Assembly: GCA_029204225.1 (NCBI GenBank)
Contig: CM055098.1
Coordinates: 49,414,277 to 49,478,276, forward strand
Length of the DNA stretch: 64,000 nt
Reading direction: 5' to 3'
Source of the DNA: Diphasiastrum complanatum
Lineage: Eukaryota > Streptophyta > Lycopodiopsida > Lycopodiales > Lycopodiaceae
In this document: positions 21,558 to 33,246 of the stretch, piece by piece
Numbering within the stretch: position 1 is the first letter of the stretch
Layout of the letters: each line of letters begins with the position of its first letter
Translations under genes and position numbers: made by a program
The notes under the pieces: generated by a model
The model's database searches: none
Seen by the model: the letters and a program-made list of their open reading frames with translations, nothing else
What the model was told of the DNA's origin: nothing

Positions 21558-22827
21558 GTACAGGGAGTGTACACAGTACAATGTCACCGTTGAAGAGAGC
21601 TTCGGGAGAAGAAAAGTCTTCTGAGAGTTTAGGGTTTACGGCGGGATGGAGACGAAAAGTGAAGCACTGGTGTATGATTTCTAGCATCTAGAGGTTTGCT
21701 AGGTGTGAAACTGTGTGAGGATTCACAGACAAGGCCTATCAGTTGGAGAAACGGAATTCTAAAAATTTCGTAAAGTAGCTGCTTGATGTGCATCCGAACG
21801 GACACCGTTTGACGAACGATATGAAGTATCAGATTCCTTGTTGTAGGGTGATCTCAGAGCAAGAGGATTTGCTTGTTGAAGAGCTGTACAAAGGCTACTA
21901 AGTGCCAAGAATGGTGTAGAAACCCTGATTTAGGAGTTACAGATAATAAATCGTGGATTTCTCTCTGTATTCAACAAATTTTGGAGCTGTAAAGAGCTAG
22001 TAGAGGGCACCCCAGCAGCGCGTAGCAGATGTGAGAGAGCCATAACTGGCCGCGAATTAGAGATCCTGTCAGATTATCAAGTGTTTGGTGAAGAAAGAAA
22101 ATAAGAGGCTAAGAGAGGGATGCGGACAACTCACGCGCAGTGAGGAGGAGAAGCACACAGTGCTTCGAAGGTGGTCGCAACTGGAGGAATCCGGATTGGT
22201 GCACAAGAATGTGCAGGACCATCAGATCTCATGGCATCTACATGGACGATGGAGATCAAATCTATGTGGATCATTGGATCCAGATAAGCCATTGGATTGC
22301 CCACATGAACTTCAATTGAAGGGGCCTGAAGAGCAGAAGGCACTTCAACTTTATTAAAAAATTTCATATTGAAATTGGAGTTGGGTCCCTTCACAAGTGA
22401 AAGGTGAAGTTTCTTCACTCTGAAGAAACAGTTCAAAAACTAGAAAAATCCCTATTTTTGGGTCCTTTGCCCGTTTTGACCCAAACGAAAGGCTATAACC
22501 TCCAATCGAAGGGCACCCGGACTGTACCTTCAAGTAGGTATAGCAAAACAGAGTGATTGCAGTGGAGAAAGTGTTCGGAGTGCGCCAAAAGTGATTTCAC
22601 CATTCCACTGGGCACGTAGTTGGGAGTTGACACCTGAGTGCATTTCGGAAGGCGACGCCGATTTGGCTTTCAAATTGGTGGAAAAACAGCGAGTGGCCTG
22701 GTAAGGGAAAAAGTGAAGGTCATTATTTTCAACTTCTGACATCACAGTTGGCCTCGACATACTGCTTTTAGCCTGCGACAGAAGTTTCAAGCAGTTTTGC
22801 GAAGGCAAACATGGGAGAGAGTCCATT

Positions 22828-23949
22828 TTGAGTGAAAGTAGCAAATTGGACGGGATTTCCAACTATGCAGTGTGGAAATTCAAAATGAAAAACATATTGA
22901 TGGAGAAAGACGTGTGGGACATCACAGGTGATGAGAGAAGGCCGCCAAATGAAGCGGATATCAAAGTGTTCGACAAAAAGATGAGGAAAGCTTTGACCTT
23001 CATTAACTTGTCAGTGAAGGATCACATCATTACCCACATTTGTGATGTTGTTACACCCAGACAGGCATGGGATGTGCTAAAGGAGCAGTTCGAGACGTCA
23101 AATCCATCAAGAATCATGTTTCTGAACTGAAAGTTAAATAGTGTCCGCATGGAGCAAGGAGAGCACATTCAGACATACATGACCAGAATCAAGACAATGA
23201 GGGATGAACTGCATTCTATTGGTGAGCGCATACGTGATGTGGAGCTGGTGCACAATGCATTGTGTGGCATTGTAGAACCCTATTATATTTTTGTGAGTGG
23301 AATAGCATAAAGAGAAATATTGCCAACCTATGACGAGCTCACAGGAATCTTGATGCAGGAAGAGCAACAACGAGAAATGGTGAAAGCTAGACATCAGAAT
23401 ACTGACGATCAAGCACTTGCGACACGCCAAAAACAAGGCAAGGACAAGGACAAGAAGAAATCTAAGCAACAATTTGCCAAGACTCAGGAGGATGAGGGAT
23501 CTTCCAGTAAGACCAAAAAGAAAGACAAGTGCTTCCATTGTGGTAAAAAGGGCCATTGGAAGAGTGAATGTCGCAAATTCCTGGCGGAACAAGACAAGGG
23601 GAAACCAAAACAAGCAGGTAACCTTGTCGATGAGGGTGAGATTGAAGACTCTAGCATCTTCATATCTACATTTTCATCTAATCAAGATGATCAAGCGTGG
23701 TATATTGACTCGGGAGCCACAAGACACATGACAGGTAACAAGAATTGGTTCAGTAGCTTGAAAGTGTTGGATAATGGAACGTCCGTTTCACAAGCAAATG
23801 GTGAGATGTGCAAGATCAAGGGGATAGGCACCGTTTCAATCCAACTACTTGATGGCAAAAGCAGGATGATTAGGGAGGTACTTTATGTACCAGGTTTGAA
23901 GAAAAATCTACTTTATGTTGGAGTCATTACTGATCAAAAGTTGAAGTAG
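22828..23949 (+). pseudogene. Copia gag and protease
   Basis: One frame runs from the ATG at 22828 to 23949 with two in-frame stops (TGA at 23128, TAA at 23308). It holds the copia gag (UBN2-type) start 'YAVWKFKMKNIL', the core 'HIQTYMTRIKTMRDELHSIG', a basic region, and a zinc knuckle C-x2-C-x4-H-x4-C ('CFHCGKKGHWKSEC', about 23530-23572). The aspartic protease site 'WYIDSGATRHMTG' follows at about 23698. The leader 21558-22827 between primer site and gag has no open gene. The reading stops at 23949, where integrase should follow, so this copy is internally deleted. It belongs with the LTR at 21271. Confidence 0.85.
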
Positions 23950-24050
23950 AATTCGCCCATGATCGTTGCTTTGTGAAGGATGTCAGATGGATGTGAAATC
24001 TGCTTTTCTAAATGGTGAGTTAGAAGAAGAGGTTCTCATGGAGGGCTTTG
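23950..24050 (+). pseudogene. Copia RT fragment joined by deletion
   Basis: After a short 'FAHDRCFVKD' remnant the sequence jumps to 'QMDVKSAFLNGELEEEV', the RT segment that normally lies more than 1.5 kb further on. Integrase and the start of RT have been deleted. It then abuts a copia fragment on the other strand at about 24050. Confidence 0.7.
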
Positions 24051-26147
24051 TAGCGAATGGACCTAGTGCTTTCCAATGAGTTAAGTCTGGATTTGATAGG
24101 AATTAGCTAAGTGTACTGATCGAATATGCAAGGTCTGGTCGCGTGCAGATCATTGCATACATCAATGAATCGATGATGGATTGAAACGGGTAGCGCTTCA
24201 TCTCCTCTTATTCTGCCTCAGTTTGAGGAGACTGTTACTGTTCCTTTGATAACTTTGGTTTAGGGTCGAGTGGAAAATGACTTGGTTTGTAGTTGGCCAT
24301 TCCATACTTTTCCAGCACGTTGTTGAGATATCGTTGCTAACTAATAAAAATCAGTCTGCTGGGCCGATCTCGTTGGATTTGGATTCCGATACAATAGTGG
24401 GCTAGACCCATGTCAGTCATCTTGTATTCCTGGGAAAACATGCATTTTGTATCCTTCATGAGATTCAGATTGTTACTAAATAAGGGTGTATCATCAACAT
24501 AGAAAGTGATGATGATGAAATAATTTGATACAGACTTGAAGTAGACATTCGAGTCTGCCGAGTTTGGAATAAAACCATTCTCTATCAAAAATGCGTTGAT
24601 CTTCTGAAACCAGGCTCTGGGTGACTGTTTTAGCTCGTAGAGCGCCTTGTGAATTTTGCATACAAGGTGTTGTTGCTTGTCATTGAGTTTGTATCCCTCT
24701 GGCTGCATCATATAGATTTTCTTTTCGATGCTTCCATTGAGAAAAGCAGTCTGCACATCCATCTGGTGGACTTCAAGATCTGTTGCGGCTGCAAAGGAGA
24801 TGATGAGGTGGATCGAATCATGTTTGAAAACTAGGCGAAAGTTTCTGAATAATCTAGATCTGGAATATGGGAAAAACCTTTGGCAACTAGCATGGCCTTG
24901 TAACGATTTAGCCTTCCTTCAGTGTCGTACTTCTCCTTGAATATCCATTTGCATGGAATTGGGTTTTGGTCCTTTGGCAGCTCAGTGAGTGTCCATGTTT
25001 GATTATCCATCATAAGTCAAATTCAACGTCCACAACGATGTTTGGTTTCTGCACAAAGTAGCAAGCCGGATTATCCATAAATCTGGATGGCGGTTGTCTA
25101 GACCTATTCGACCTTCTAGGTTGAACTTTGGTCCTCTGATGTGGGTTGACTCATTGAGGTTCTTACTCATTGTTTGAGTCAGTGTCGATATTCTACAGTT
25201 GAATCTCTAGATCGAAATTGTCTGGTTGCTCCATCCTCGGGTCAGATTTATCAACAGCTTTTCCTTTGTGGTCGATGAACTGGTCTTCCACAAAAATGAC
25301 ATCTCTATTGGTGAATGCCTTCTCGATATCCAAATTGTAGTGTATGCCTTGTGTCTAGGGAATAGCCAATAATTTTTTTTTCCTACTCTTATCATCCAGC
25401 TTTCTTCTTAAATATTTAGGGATCTGAACGAAAGCGATGCATCCAAACACTCGAATATTTTTGAGTGATGGTTCTGATCCTATCTACACCTTATAAGGTG
25501 TCTTGCCATTCAGGGCTTTGGTGATGGATTGATTCTGCAAATAGGCAGCTGTAGTAACAACTTCTGTCCAAAATTTCTTTGGAAGAGAGACATGGGCCAA
25601 CATGGTCTTGGCACTTTCAATGAGTGTCCAATTCTTCCGTTCAACTACACGATTGGACTGAGGTGAGTAGCTGGTTGTATATTGTTGATGTATCCCATTG
25701 GCCTTGCAGAACTCTTTGAATTATGTGGAGATGTATTCTCCCCCTCATCTATGCGTAGAGCCGTGATCTTCCTCTAGGTCTAGTTTTTTGCAGACTCCTT
25801 GAACTGCTTGAAGAACTTGAATGCTTCAGATTTATTCGTCACAAAGAGTAGTCCTTTGAGAGAAGTCATCGATGAAGGTTAGGAAATAGAGAGCTCTCCC
25901 TGTGGAAGCAGTCTGCATCGGGCCACAAATGTCACTATGTACAAGGTCAAGCAAGGCCTTGGATGTATGAATTGAGACTGAAATGAAGGGACTTCTGGCA
26001 TGCTTGCTGATAATACAACTTTCGCATGGAGAAGTTGGCTTGCTGACAGAAGGCAGATCTTGTACTAGACTTTGAGCTGACATTTGCTGAATACTGTTGA
26101 AGTTAAGATGGCCAAGTCTGAAATGCCATAGCATATCAGTTGATTCA
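24051..26147 (-). pseudogene. Copia pol remnant (integrase and RT)
   Basis: On the - strand the order is: pre-integrase 'LWHFRLGHLN' (about 26110); integrase start with 'LLDLVHSDICGPM' and 'FLTFIDDFS' (to 25832); a stop-ridden integrase middle with 'RKLDDKSRKK' (about 25400); RT with 'TWTLTELPKDQNPIPCKWIF' (about 25000), 'MDVQTAFLNGSIEKKIYMMQ' (24762), 'FYVDDTPLF' (about 24510); and the tail 'SLMYAMICTRPDLA' (about 24150). The active site reads YVDD, as in copia. Several frameshifts are present. Gag, protease, RNase H and LTRs are missing. The fragment is cut off at 26147 by a gypsy LTR. Confidence 0.85.
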
Positions 26148-26882
26148 TGTTGGAGGGTTTGCCGATCCCGAGGCAACTTTGACCCTAGTTTATAAGTGAT
26201 AGGGATTTGGCACCTTGCATGTGTAAGTCCAACCCGATGATCACATAGAGATTTGATTAACTAGAAAGTCAATAAAAGGACTTTAGGCCTTTTAATGTTG
26301 CAGGGCCTAAATGTCAAGTTAGTGAATAAAGTTGGGTTTTCCTCTAATTTGAAGGGGTTCTCACTCTTTTTTAAATTTGAATAATTAGGGAGGCAGAAAT
26401 GGACCAATAGGCTTCAGAGGCCAGGGTCCTCCTCTCTACTATAAAAAGGGACCAACTCGAGTTTACTACACATGTACATATCTTCATTTCAATAAAGCAG
26501 ATTGGTTCTCTTGTGAAATGGATTATGAATGTCCTTGCTCTCTACCACTTTTCCTCCATCTCTCATGCTTTCTTTGGATTTATTAATTGTTGGATCTGAT
26601 TGTTATTGGGATTGCATGTTTTTATACTTTTTATGAGAGAGAAAGGGAGAGAGAGAAAGAGTAAGCTATCTTCATTGTGAATCTTAGTGTTATTGATTGT
26701 AGTGTTAAGGCTTAGGGTTGATGGATGTTAGAGTTAGATCTGGATCTTCCATTCATGCTGAAATCTAAACTATGCTATCGCTCTCATGGGAACGAATCTA
26801 TGCGTGACAACTAACTTCATCTCCTTGATGCTAGATTGATTAGATCTTGGGTTGACGATATGCAAGGAAAGAAACCCACTAA
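26148..26882 (+). repeat. Second LTR of the Tat-like gypsy family
   Basis: This is homologous to 2218..2943 over its full length in the same orientation, diverged by many substitutions and indels. A TATA-like CTATAAAAAGG lies at about 26438. The primer-site-like TGGCGCCCGCCGTTGCCGGG (26886..26905) follows, with a 3-base insertion relative to the standard. The internal region ends at about 26930, where copia sequence on the - strand begins. Confidence 0.7.
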
Positions 26883-26929
26883 ATTTTGGCGCCCGCCGTT
26901 GCCGGGAAGTTACGCCGATTTTTCAGTTT

Positions 26930-27450
26930 GCAGCATGTTTATTGGAAGATAGATCCAAGCATATCTTGTATGATCATCAATAAATGTAACATGCATCTTA
27001 GCACATCCATTTGATAAATGAGAAAAACTATGCACATTAGAATGAATGATCTCTAAGGGAAGATCTAGTGGTAGATCTTTGAAAAGGTTGCTTGTGAGTC
27101 TTTGAGAGACAACAAGCCTCACACATCTTATGACAAAGTCTTTGGAAGGCTGAGAGCTAGCTCCTTTGAACACATGATCTCCATAGGTTTTAAGTTAGGA
27201 TCACCTACCCTCTTGTGCCAAAGCTCCAATTGAGTGTTTTCGTTTGCCATGTTCACACTCTCAATAGCAACATTAGCATCCAATTTTAACAAACTCCCTT
27301 GTTTAAAACCATTGGCATGTATTTATCATTCTTCATAATAGTGTGAACCCCATGCTTGAAGTGAACATCTAAACCATTATTCATTATTTGACCAACACTA
27401 GGCAAGATTGATTGAATGACTTTTAGCCTGTCAATAGACTTCTAGTCTCG
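26930..27450 (-). pseudogene. Copia protease-to-integrase fragment
   Basis: The clearest part (27173 down to 26930) reads 'LPLEIIHSNVH', 'MHVTFIDDHTRYAWIYL', the start of the copia integrase core. Upstream (to about 27450) the reading 'LPSVGQIMNNGLDVHF' and 'LWHKRVGDPNL' is the region between protease and integrase, with stops and frame changes. No LTR is attached. Confidence 0.7.
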
Positions 27451-28262
27451 GTCCTCCACTCTCTCACTAACATTGAATGAACATTTTAGAATTGATCATT
27501 GATGTTAATCTTTGACATATGATCGAAACACAAGCAATCTTTATCAATGTCATTGTGAAAAAATGAAAAGCATGAGCAATGATAACTTTAAAAAATAGCT
27601 TCATCTATATTTCTTACCAAATACCATTGAGCCCAAGCATTCCTTAATCTAATGTTAACTACTTCCACTTAAACTTTTGCTTTCCACCTTTTGGGTGACT
27701 CCCCTTCTACAAGTATATCAGGTGTTGGCTCAAGGGAAAAGTGAAAGTTTGCATTTAATGTGCACGCGTGGCAACTCCTAAATTGGGCCTCGAGATAAGT
27801 GGCTATGTCTTTTCAACACCGATAAAGAGCTTGAATAACAATTTTTGTCACAAAAAGGTGGTGGCTCTCTTAAGCCTATAAGGTCTTGTACCAATTATCA
27901 TGTTGTGACAATGAGTGACGTGGAGTTAATGAGAACTCAATGAAAATTGCAAGGAATATGGTTACTGTTGGGAGTTCATGTTTGTTGCATCTCTTCGGAT
28001 ATTAACTTGATTGCTCTAGTGGACATGGAGAAGGAGCTTAAGAGGTTCACAAGAGAAATTGACAAGCGTGCACGATGGGTCATTTGCAGTAGTGATTCTT
28101 TAGATTGTAATGCAAGAAAGAGGTGTGGATGAAATGTCAAGGGGAAGGAAACTCTAAAAGAGCTAAAAGAGGGACATAATGAGTACTTCAAATTTTGCAG
28201 GGCATAAGAGTTTTCAATAGATGATAAAAAATACTCTTTGAAAAAATTGAAGCAAGTGAGTA
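27451..28262. other. Unassigned
   Basis: No recognisable coding. A short + strand frame at 27947..28132 has a charged tail without a known motif. Confidence 0.35.
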
Positions 28263-28640
28263 GTGAGGGGAGTAAGGAATCATCAAAGCTTGACAAAGAG
28301 AACAAGCACTTGGAGGGAAAAAGAAAAGGCCTTACGGGGAGGCGAAGAGGTTTTCCTTGAGGGGAAACAGTGCAGATTAGAATCTAAGAGAGATGGAAAG
28401 TCATCCTTGAGAATGCAAATGATGGATCATTTTGTGAGCAATGTTTGTCTCCATTGTGATGACAAATATTTGGATAAAGATCTCAGCCCTTGTTCATTTC
28501 GTTCAAAACCAATACATGCTAAATGCTTTCACAGTCGACTTTAAAGAGAATCTAGAGATGGTGTTGTATTTAAAAAATGTATTGGATGTTTGTTGAAAAA
28601 GACTAACATAGCTTATAAGAAATTCTAAAAGCTCAATGCT
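28263..28640 (+). pseudogene. Cys/His-rich open frame, unrecognised
   Basis: A 93-codon frame (28263..28544) begins with a charged, helical stretch. It then has C-x2-C ('CLHCDD'), a further Cys, and H-x3-C ('IHAKCFH'). After a TAA the same frame continues with C-x2-C ('KCIGCLLKK'). Six or more metal-ligand-like residues with this spacing suggest a zinc-binding fold, but the family is not identified. It may be part of a decayed element gene. Confidence 0.25.
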
Positions 28641-28789
28641 TTGAGGGAGCAAGTTGACATGTGCATCTCTCAAAGTTGAGAGAGGTGTGTGTGGAGCACT
28701 TAGAATGTTGAGGGGGTTTTCCTTTGCACATAAAATAGGTTTGTTTTCTACTTAAGTCTTGTTATCTTGTATCTGTGTTCGAATCCTAA

Positions 28790-29290
28790 GAAGCTGAAGC
28801 AAATTCTCATTTGAAATACAGGTAGCAGATATGGGTTGTTCGACAATCATCTTGTAAGCATGCTTGAGATCTACTCACTCAGTCAATTCTCTTCCAATCT
28901 TGGCATGGCACATTGGCTGATGGCAAAAAGAATACTACAATATTTAAAAGGCACCTAGAATTTGGGATTGACCTACAAAGCAAAAGATGAATTTATGCTA
29001 CAACACTACAATGATGCAAACTGGGCGAGCTACAAAGACGACAACAAGTCCATGATAGGAGGATATTCAATAGCGTGTGGAACAACAATCAGCTGGATAT
29101 GCAAAAAGAAGACACTTGTGGCTCAGTCCTCATGTGAAGCCGAGTATGTGGCAGCATTGAAGGTGGCTAATGAGGTAATGTACAAATGATGTTGGAGGCA
29201 ATTGGCATATAGCAGAAAGACCCCTCCATCATGAAGATGGATTCTCAAAGTGCGATATACTTAGCCCAAGATCTAGTCTTTCTATAAAGA
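28790..29290 (+). pseudogene. Copia RNase H fragment (+ strand)
   Basis: The clean part (28962..29189) reads 'YNDANWASYKDDNKSMIGGY', 'SWICKKKTLVAQSSCEAEYV', which is the copia RNase H core with its Asp and Glu residues. Upstream from about 28790 and downstream to about 29290 the same protein continues with stops. It could be the far end of the + strand copia element that starts at 21271, split by later insertions. Confidence 0.75.
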
Positions 29291-29812
29291 CATTCCAGGT
29301 CCTTAACTGAATATGGCCATGACATTCTTCCCTCCTTAAACTGCTTCTATCCTTAGAAGCTCGTCAAAACAGGAAAGAATCACAGTTCCTTTAACTTTCA
29401 ATATTAATCGAGAAAATCATTATCCTTGGTGTGACTTTCATATCAAACAAGTACTTAGAGAAAAGAACACAATGACATTTGTTTTGGGAATTTGACCTGA
29501 AAAAGAGTAAGCTTTTTTGGTGTTTTTTTAATGGTCCTAGTTTTATGCCAAAATCATGGATTTTTTTAATAAATCTCTAAATTTTGTTTAAAAAAAAAAG
29601 CCAAAAAATGCATATTTTAAATAAAGAACTACAAGTTTTTTTGTTGCAAGCTTCATAAAACCATCATAATTACAAATGAAATAATAGTTCAAGAGAACAA
29701 ATAATTTTTGAAACTCGAGATCCCATTGAAATACAAAATAACTTAAATTATATTTGCACATTCTTTTTTTTGAAGTACATTTTCTAAGGAATTTTCACTG
29801 ATGCCTCTCAAT
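29291..29812. other. Unassigned AT-rich stretch
   Basis: No coding pattern. It is probably the 3' flank of the - strand gene that ends at 29813. I found no terminal inverted repeat here. Confidence 0.35.
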
Positions 29813-31780
29813 TCAGAACTTGACGAGCAAATTGATTTTTTGTTCCTCGAAAAATTCCATGCACGAATGCTGATCGAACTCATCAAAAAAATGATAAGCT
29901 GCTTGAATACTTGATTCCAAAAAATTTAATGAGACAAATGGATCAATTTCACGATGTTCTCTTTGTGCCTTTTGTTCTTCTAACAAGGACTTCAAGGGAG
30001 ACAACACATCAAGCTTGATTTGAGTCGATGGAATGTTAAGCAAAAATCGAACTCCTTCAAGAGGTAGCCACAAAACTGAATGTGAAAATAGTTTGTCTGA
30101 TAATAATATAATGCCTGATTCGTTACATTTGATTTCAAACTGGTGCTGAAAGCTAATATCATTAATATTAGCTATGCATTGCTCTGTTTTGTTGGATGCC
30201 TTAACATAATCGTGAAAATCATAGGTGTGCCTGATTAATGACACGTTTGGCTTTGGCACATACGATTCCTCAACAATGCTTTGAAGTACTGGTAATGAAA
30301 ATGCTTTCTTGCATCTCAACCTCTTAGAAAAGCAACTAAACATTTGATTAATTTGTTCATGGGTATGTCCTACCAACAAAAATCCTATTTTTACTTTTTT
30401 GAAATTTTTTTTCTCCACTAGCATGGACAAGTATGCCAAAACAGTTTGGTTTTTATTTTCCCTAGCAGTGTTGTCAAGCTGCAAATAAAGTATTTCTGAA
30501 AGATTTTCACCAGATTTACAAATTATCTTATGTACAATGGTGATCATCAAATTTGGATCATTTCAAACATTGGGATAATTAAAAAAGACAGACTCCAAAG
30601 TGCCATTAAACACAAGTGCTCCAACGAGATGAACCTGAATAAAATCTGCCTCGTTCAAATTTTTGGGCACTCTAACAAAATGAGGCAACATTGTTTTCTT
30701 TTGATCCATGCCATCAATAACAAGGTCCAGATATTTTTGTGGACATTCAAAACATTTCTTTCGATGCTTTGCCAACTTTTGTCTTTCAACTGTTTGTTGA
30801 TCTCTGTGCAGTTGAAGCGCTTTTGCAGTACCCACTGTTTATACAATGATTCACTTATTTAATAGAATAAAGATCATACCTTAATGGTGTTAAAAAAGAC
30901 TGCAATATAAATTTTTTCAAAACAAAAAGTATTAAAATGAATGACAAGTTTGATTAATATTTACCTTTCTCATCATTGGTCTTTGCAAGTTGTTTTGTAG
31001 ACTTTAACAACTTGCAAGTGGAGCATACTATCATTCGTGATTTTTTGAGAACCTTTACCAGTCCAAAATCTCTTTTCCAAATTCTAAGAAAATATGAGTA
31101 ACTCAAATAGGGAACATTTTTTTTGTTTTGGCAAACTCTTTGTACATAAAAAATATTTCTAATTTTGTAAAACTATTCGGCAAGTAAAAATATAAAGAAC
31201 TAGACAATTTCTCTCCGTGCACATCTATGAAATGCTTTAGCCAAAAAGTTGCATTTAAAGCATCTAGAAAAACAATTCGACCCTGTAAGAATTCCCGTAA
31301 TGTTGGGTCTTTCTGAAGTCATGCACACATTCGTTAAAGCCGTGAATTTGCGATTGCGTGAACTGCTTTGTAAGATTTGCGACAAACCTCCAAAATATTT
31401 AAAAAATACAAAAATGAGTTTTTGTCTGGCCTCACTGTTGCACACAAATAGTAATTTCTCTCATCCTTCCTTTGTAAAAAGAAGTTGATCTTAATTCTTC
31501 AATTTCTCTGATACTCAGCTTTTGCAAACAACAGGATGAGCAGCAAATAATATTTCGTACCTTTCGAATTTCAGATTTTGTAATCAACTGTTTTTGACGA
31601 TTCGTTAAATCAGGTGAGAAGTCTTCTCCCACTAGACCTAAGTCACGTCCAAAGACCATGGCTACATATCGCCATAAGTCCATCCCGTCTGCTGAAAGCA
31701 AAAAAGCCGCCACCGAACCATCTATGCCACTACCTGGTGCATCCATCCTTCCTTTACAAGACAGCTCTGAACTTGCCAAA
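29813..31780 (-). pseudogene. DUF7869-like (RNase H-fold) transposase-type protein, decayed
   Basis: The last exon (30834 down to 29813) reads 'LDLVIDGMDQKKTMLPHFVR', then, past one in-frame TGA (30563..30565), 'LQLDNTARENKNQ' and 'LLVGHTHEQINQMFSCFSKR'. These match the family pattern 'IDGMDQ.K...PH / LDN..RENKN / VGHTHE.ID..FS'. It splices (GTAAA..CAG, in frame) to an exon at 30965-31140 with 'YLSYSYFLRIWKRDF' and a Cys pair 'CSTC'. Further upstream, 31450-31200 has 'VCRKSYKAVHAIANSRL' with two stops, and about 31560 has 'CCSSCCLQKLSIREIEELR'. The expected acidic residue in 'GHTHEDID' is Asn here (EQINQ). Function is inferred to be DNA strand transfer, but I could not confirm the family by search. 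It lies head to head with the ParB-like gene. Confidence 0.6.
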
Positions 31781-32425
31781 TTAAGAGAAGATATTCATAG
31801 AACAAAAATAAATAAAAGAAACAACTTTGATTTTAGATATAAATCAGTGTGATAGGCCACTTGTAGACCAATAACAGGAGACACATCAATGGAAGTAAGA
31901 GAACCGAATGAAACACATGTACATAATTTAAAAATAAAATTTAAAGATCATACACAGACCATAGTTACTCCTTTTGTTGTTTTGGTGGATCCCAACGAAT
32001 GCAACGATGTTGCAAGTTTTGATTTTTCTTTATTAGATTCATATCATTTTTTTGTTCTTGGGGGCATACACAGTTTACAAGCCCGGAAACAATTATCTCA
32101 AGAGTATCTCCATATTCCAACCTTTCGAGCTGTGAGTGCCATTGCATTTGCTGGTCTGATAGTGGAAGAAGCGAAATTATTGGCTTGGGACCACAATATT
32201 GATCAGGACTACCGGATGAAGATGACCGTGATACAAAGAATTCGATTTTTTCACAAAGAATACATGAGAGTCTCCAAAGCAGGAGATGTGAATCAACTTG
32301 GGGGCTGTGCTCAAGAGACAAGCTTGCCTTTTGATTCGAAAAATCCTACGCAGAGCCTTACAAAATATAATAATTTTTTTCAACTTGCTTTTCGCAATGG
32401 CCCGATAATTTGTTTTGCTATGCTC
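31658..32425 (+). pseudogene. ParB/Srx-like protein, first coding part
   Basis: An ATG at 31658 opens a frame that continues, past adjacent TGA TAG codons (31850..31855), to about 32425. The conserved part reads 'EVREPNETHVHNL', 'IVTPFVVLVDP', 'YHFFVLGGIHSLQARKQL', 'IPTFRAVSAIAFAGLIVEEA', 'KLLAWDHNIDQDYRMKMTVI'. This follows the ParB/sulfiredoxin fold: 'R....HV..L...I..PI.V', a 'GG.HR..A...L' loop, and 'GL..EEA...A..HN'. The Arg of bacterial 'GGxHR' is Ser here. In bacteria such domains bind or cut nucleotides or DNA; the role here is unknown. The donor splice site is not certain (about 32417-32450). The rest of the gene resumes after a copia insertion. Confidence 0.5.
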
Positions 32426-32548
32426 GTCATGGAATGCTCTGGTCATAATATATGTTGTAATTCTTTTAAATTGTTTTTATCAGACTAAAATTTTGAACTC
32501 AATTATAATACTCTCTAAATTCCTTATCAAATAATTTTTTTTTTTTTT

Positions 32549-32553
32549 GATTT
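32549..32553. repeat. Target site duplication GATTT (left)
   Basis: GATTT directly precedes the left LTR and is repeated directly after the right LTR (38589..38593). Five bases is the usual copia duplication length. Confidence 0.9.
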
Positions 32554-33235
32554 TGTAAAAATTATAGCAAATAAGGATCCTAAAACACTTGAAATGATGA
32601 GGGAAACAATAGATTATGATTTCATAAGATTAGCACAAGTTGAACCATCAAAATCCATCAAAAATCTATGCTTGAACCTCACTAAATGGCCCAAATCCTT
32701 GAAGAAGGCTTCACACGTGTGAAAATACGGCCTCCCACAGTCTGAGTACTGTACACCAGACCTACATTCAATCCTATAATCATTAGTAATCACAAGTACT
32801 CAAACAATTATGAACATAGAGAGCAATTGCACCATTATGAGAGAAAAAACATGAAATTGCTTGATTGATTTTGGTGAGATATCATCACCTATATATACAT
32901 GATCCATCACGGTTTTGGGCAAGTATGAGTAGCCCTAAACCTATCCCTAATGCTAATTTTGGTGGATCTTTCATCCCTACCAAGTTAGGGTTGGAATCTT
33001 GGAGATCCCTCAACAATGCAAAAATTACCAAAAATAACTCCTATTTTTTCTCCCTTGTATCTAAGCATAATTTGGATTCATTCCAAAGGTTCTAACACTT
33101 AGGTCTACTTGAGAACATCCTTATGGATGGAATCCTATGCTATTTGGCACGTGTGACAAGCCACATCATAACCATCTAACTATTTACAAGTCATATGACC
33201 AAAACTAGTCAAGCTAGAATTGTGAATTTTTAACA
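32554..33235 (-). repeat. Copia 3' LTR
   Basis: The LTR is bounded by TGTAAAAATTA and TTTTTAACA on the + strand. It contains TATATATACATG at about 32890 and CACACGTGTG-type words. The last inner base is followed by CTCCTCACTATCT, whose reverse complement is a purine-rich tract. Confidence 0.95.
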
Positions 33236-33246
33236 CTCCTCACTAT

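Noticed and set aside
31249-31488. 79-codon + strand frame opposite the transposase-like N-terminal exons
   Set aside because: The - strand shows the family-like 'VCRKSYKAVHAIANSRL' reading here, and the + frame has no known motif and does not join the ParB-like gene.
31965-32446. 118- and 89-codon - strand frames
   Set aside because: Antisense shadows of the ParB-like exon, whose + strand reading has the domain blocks.
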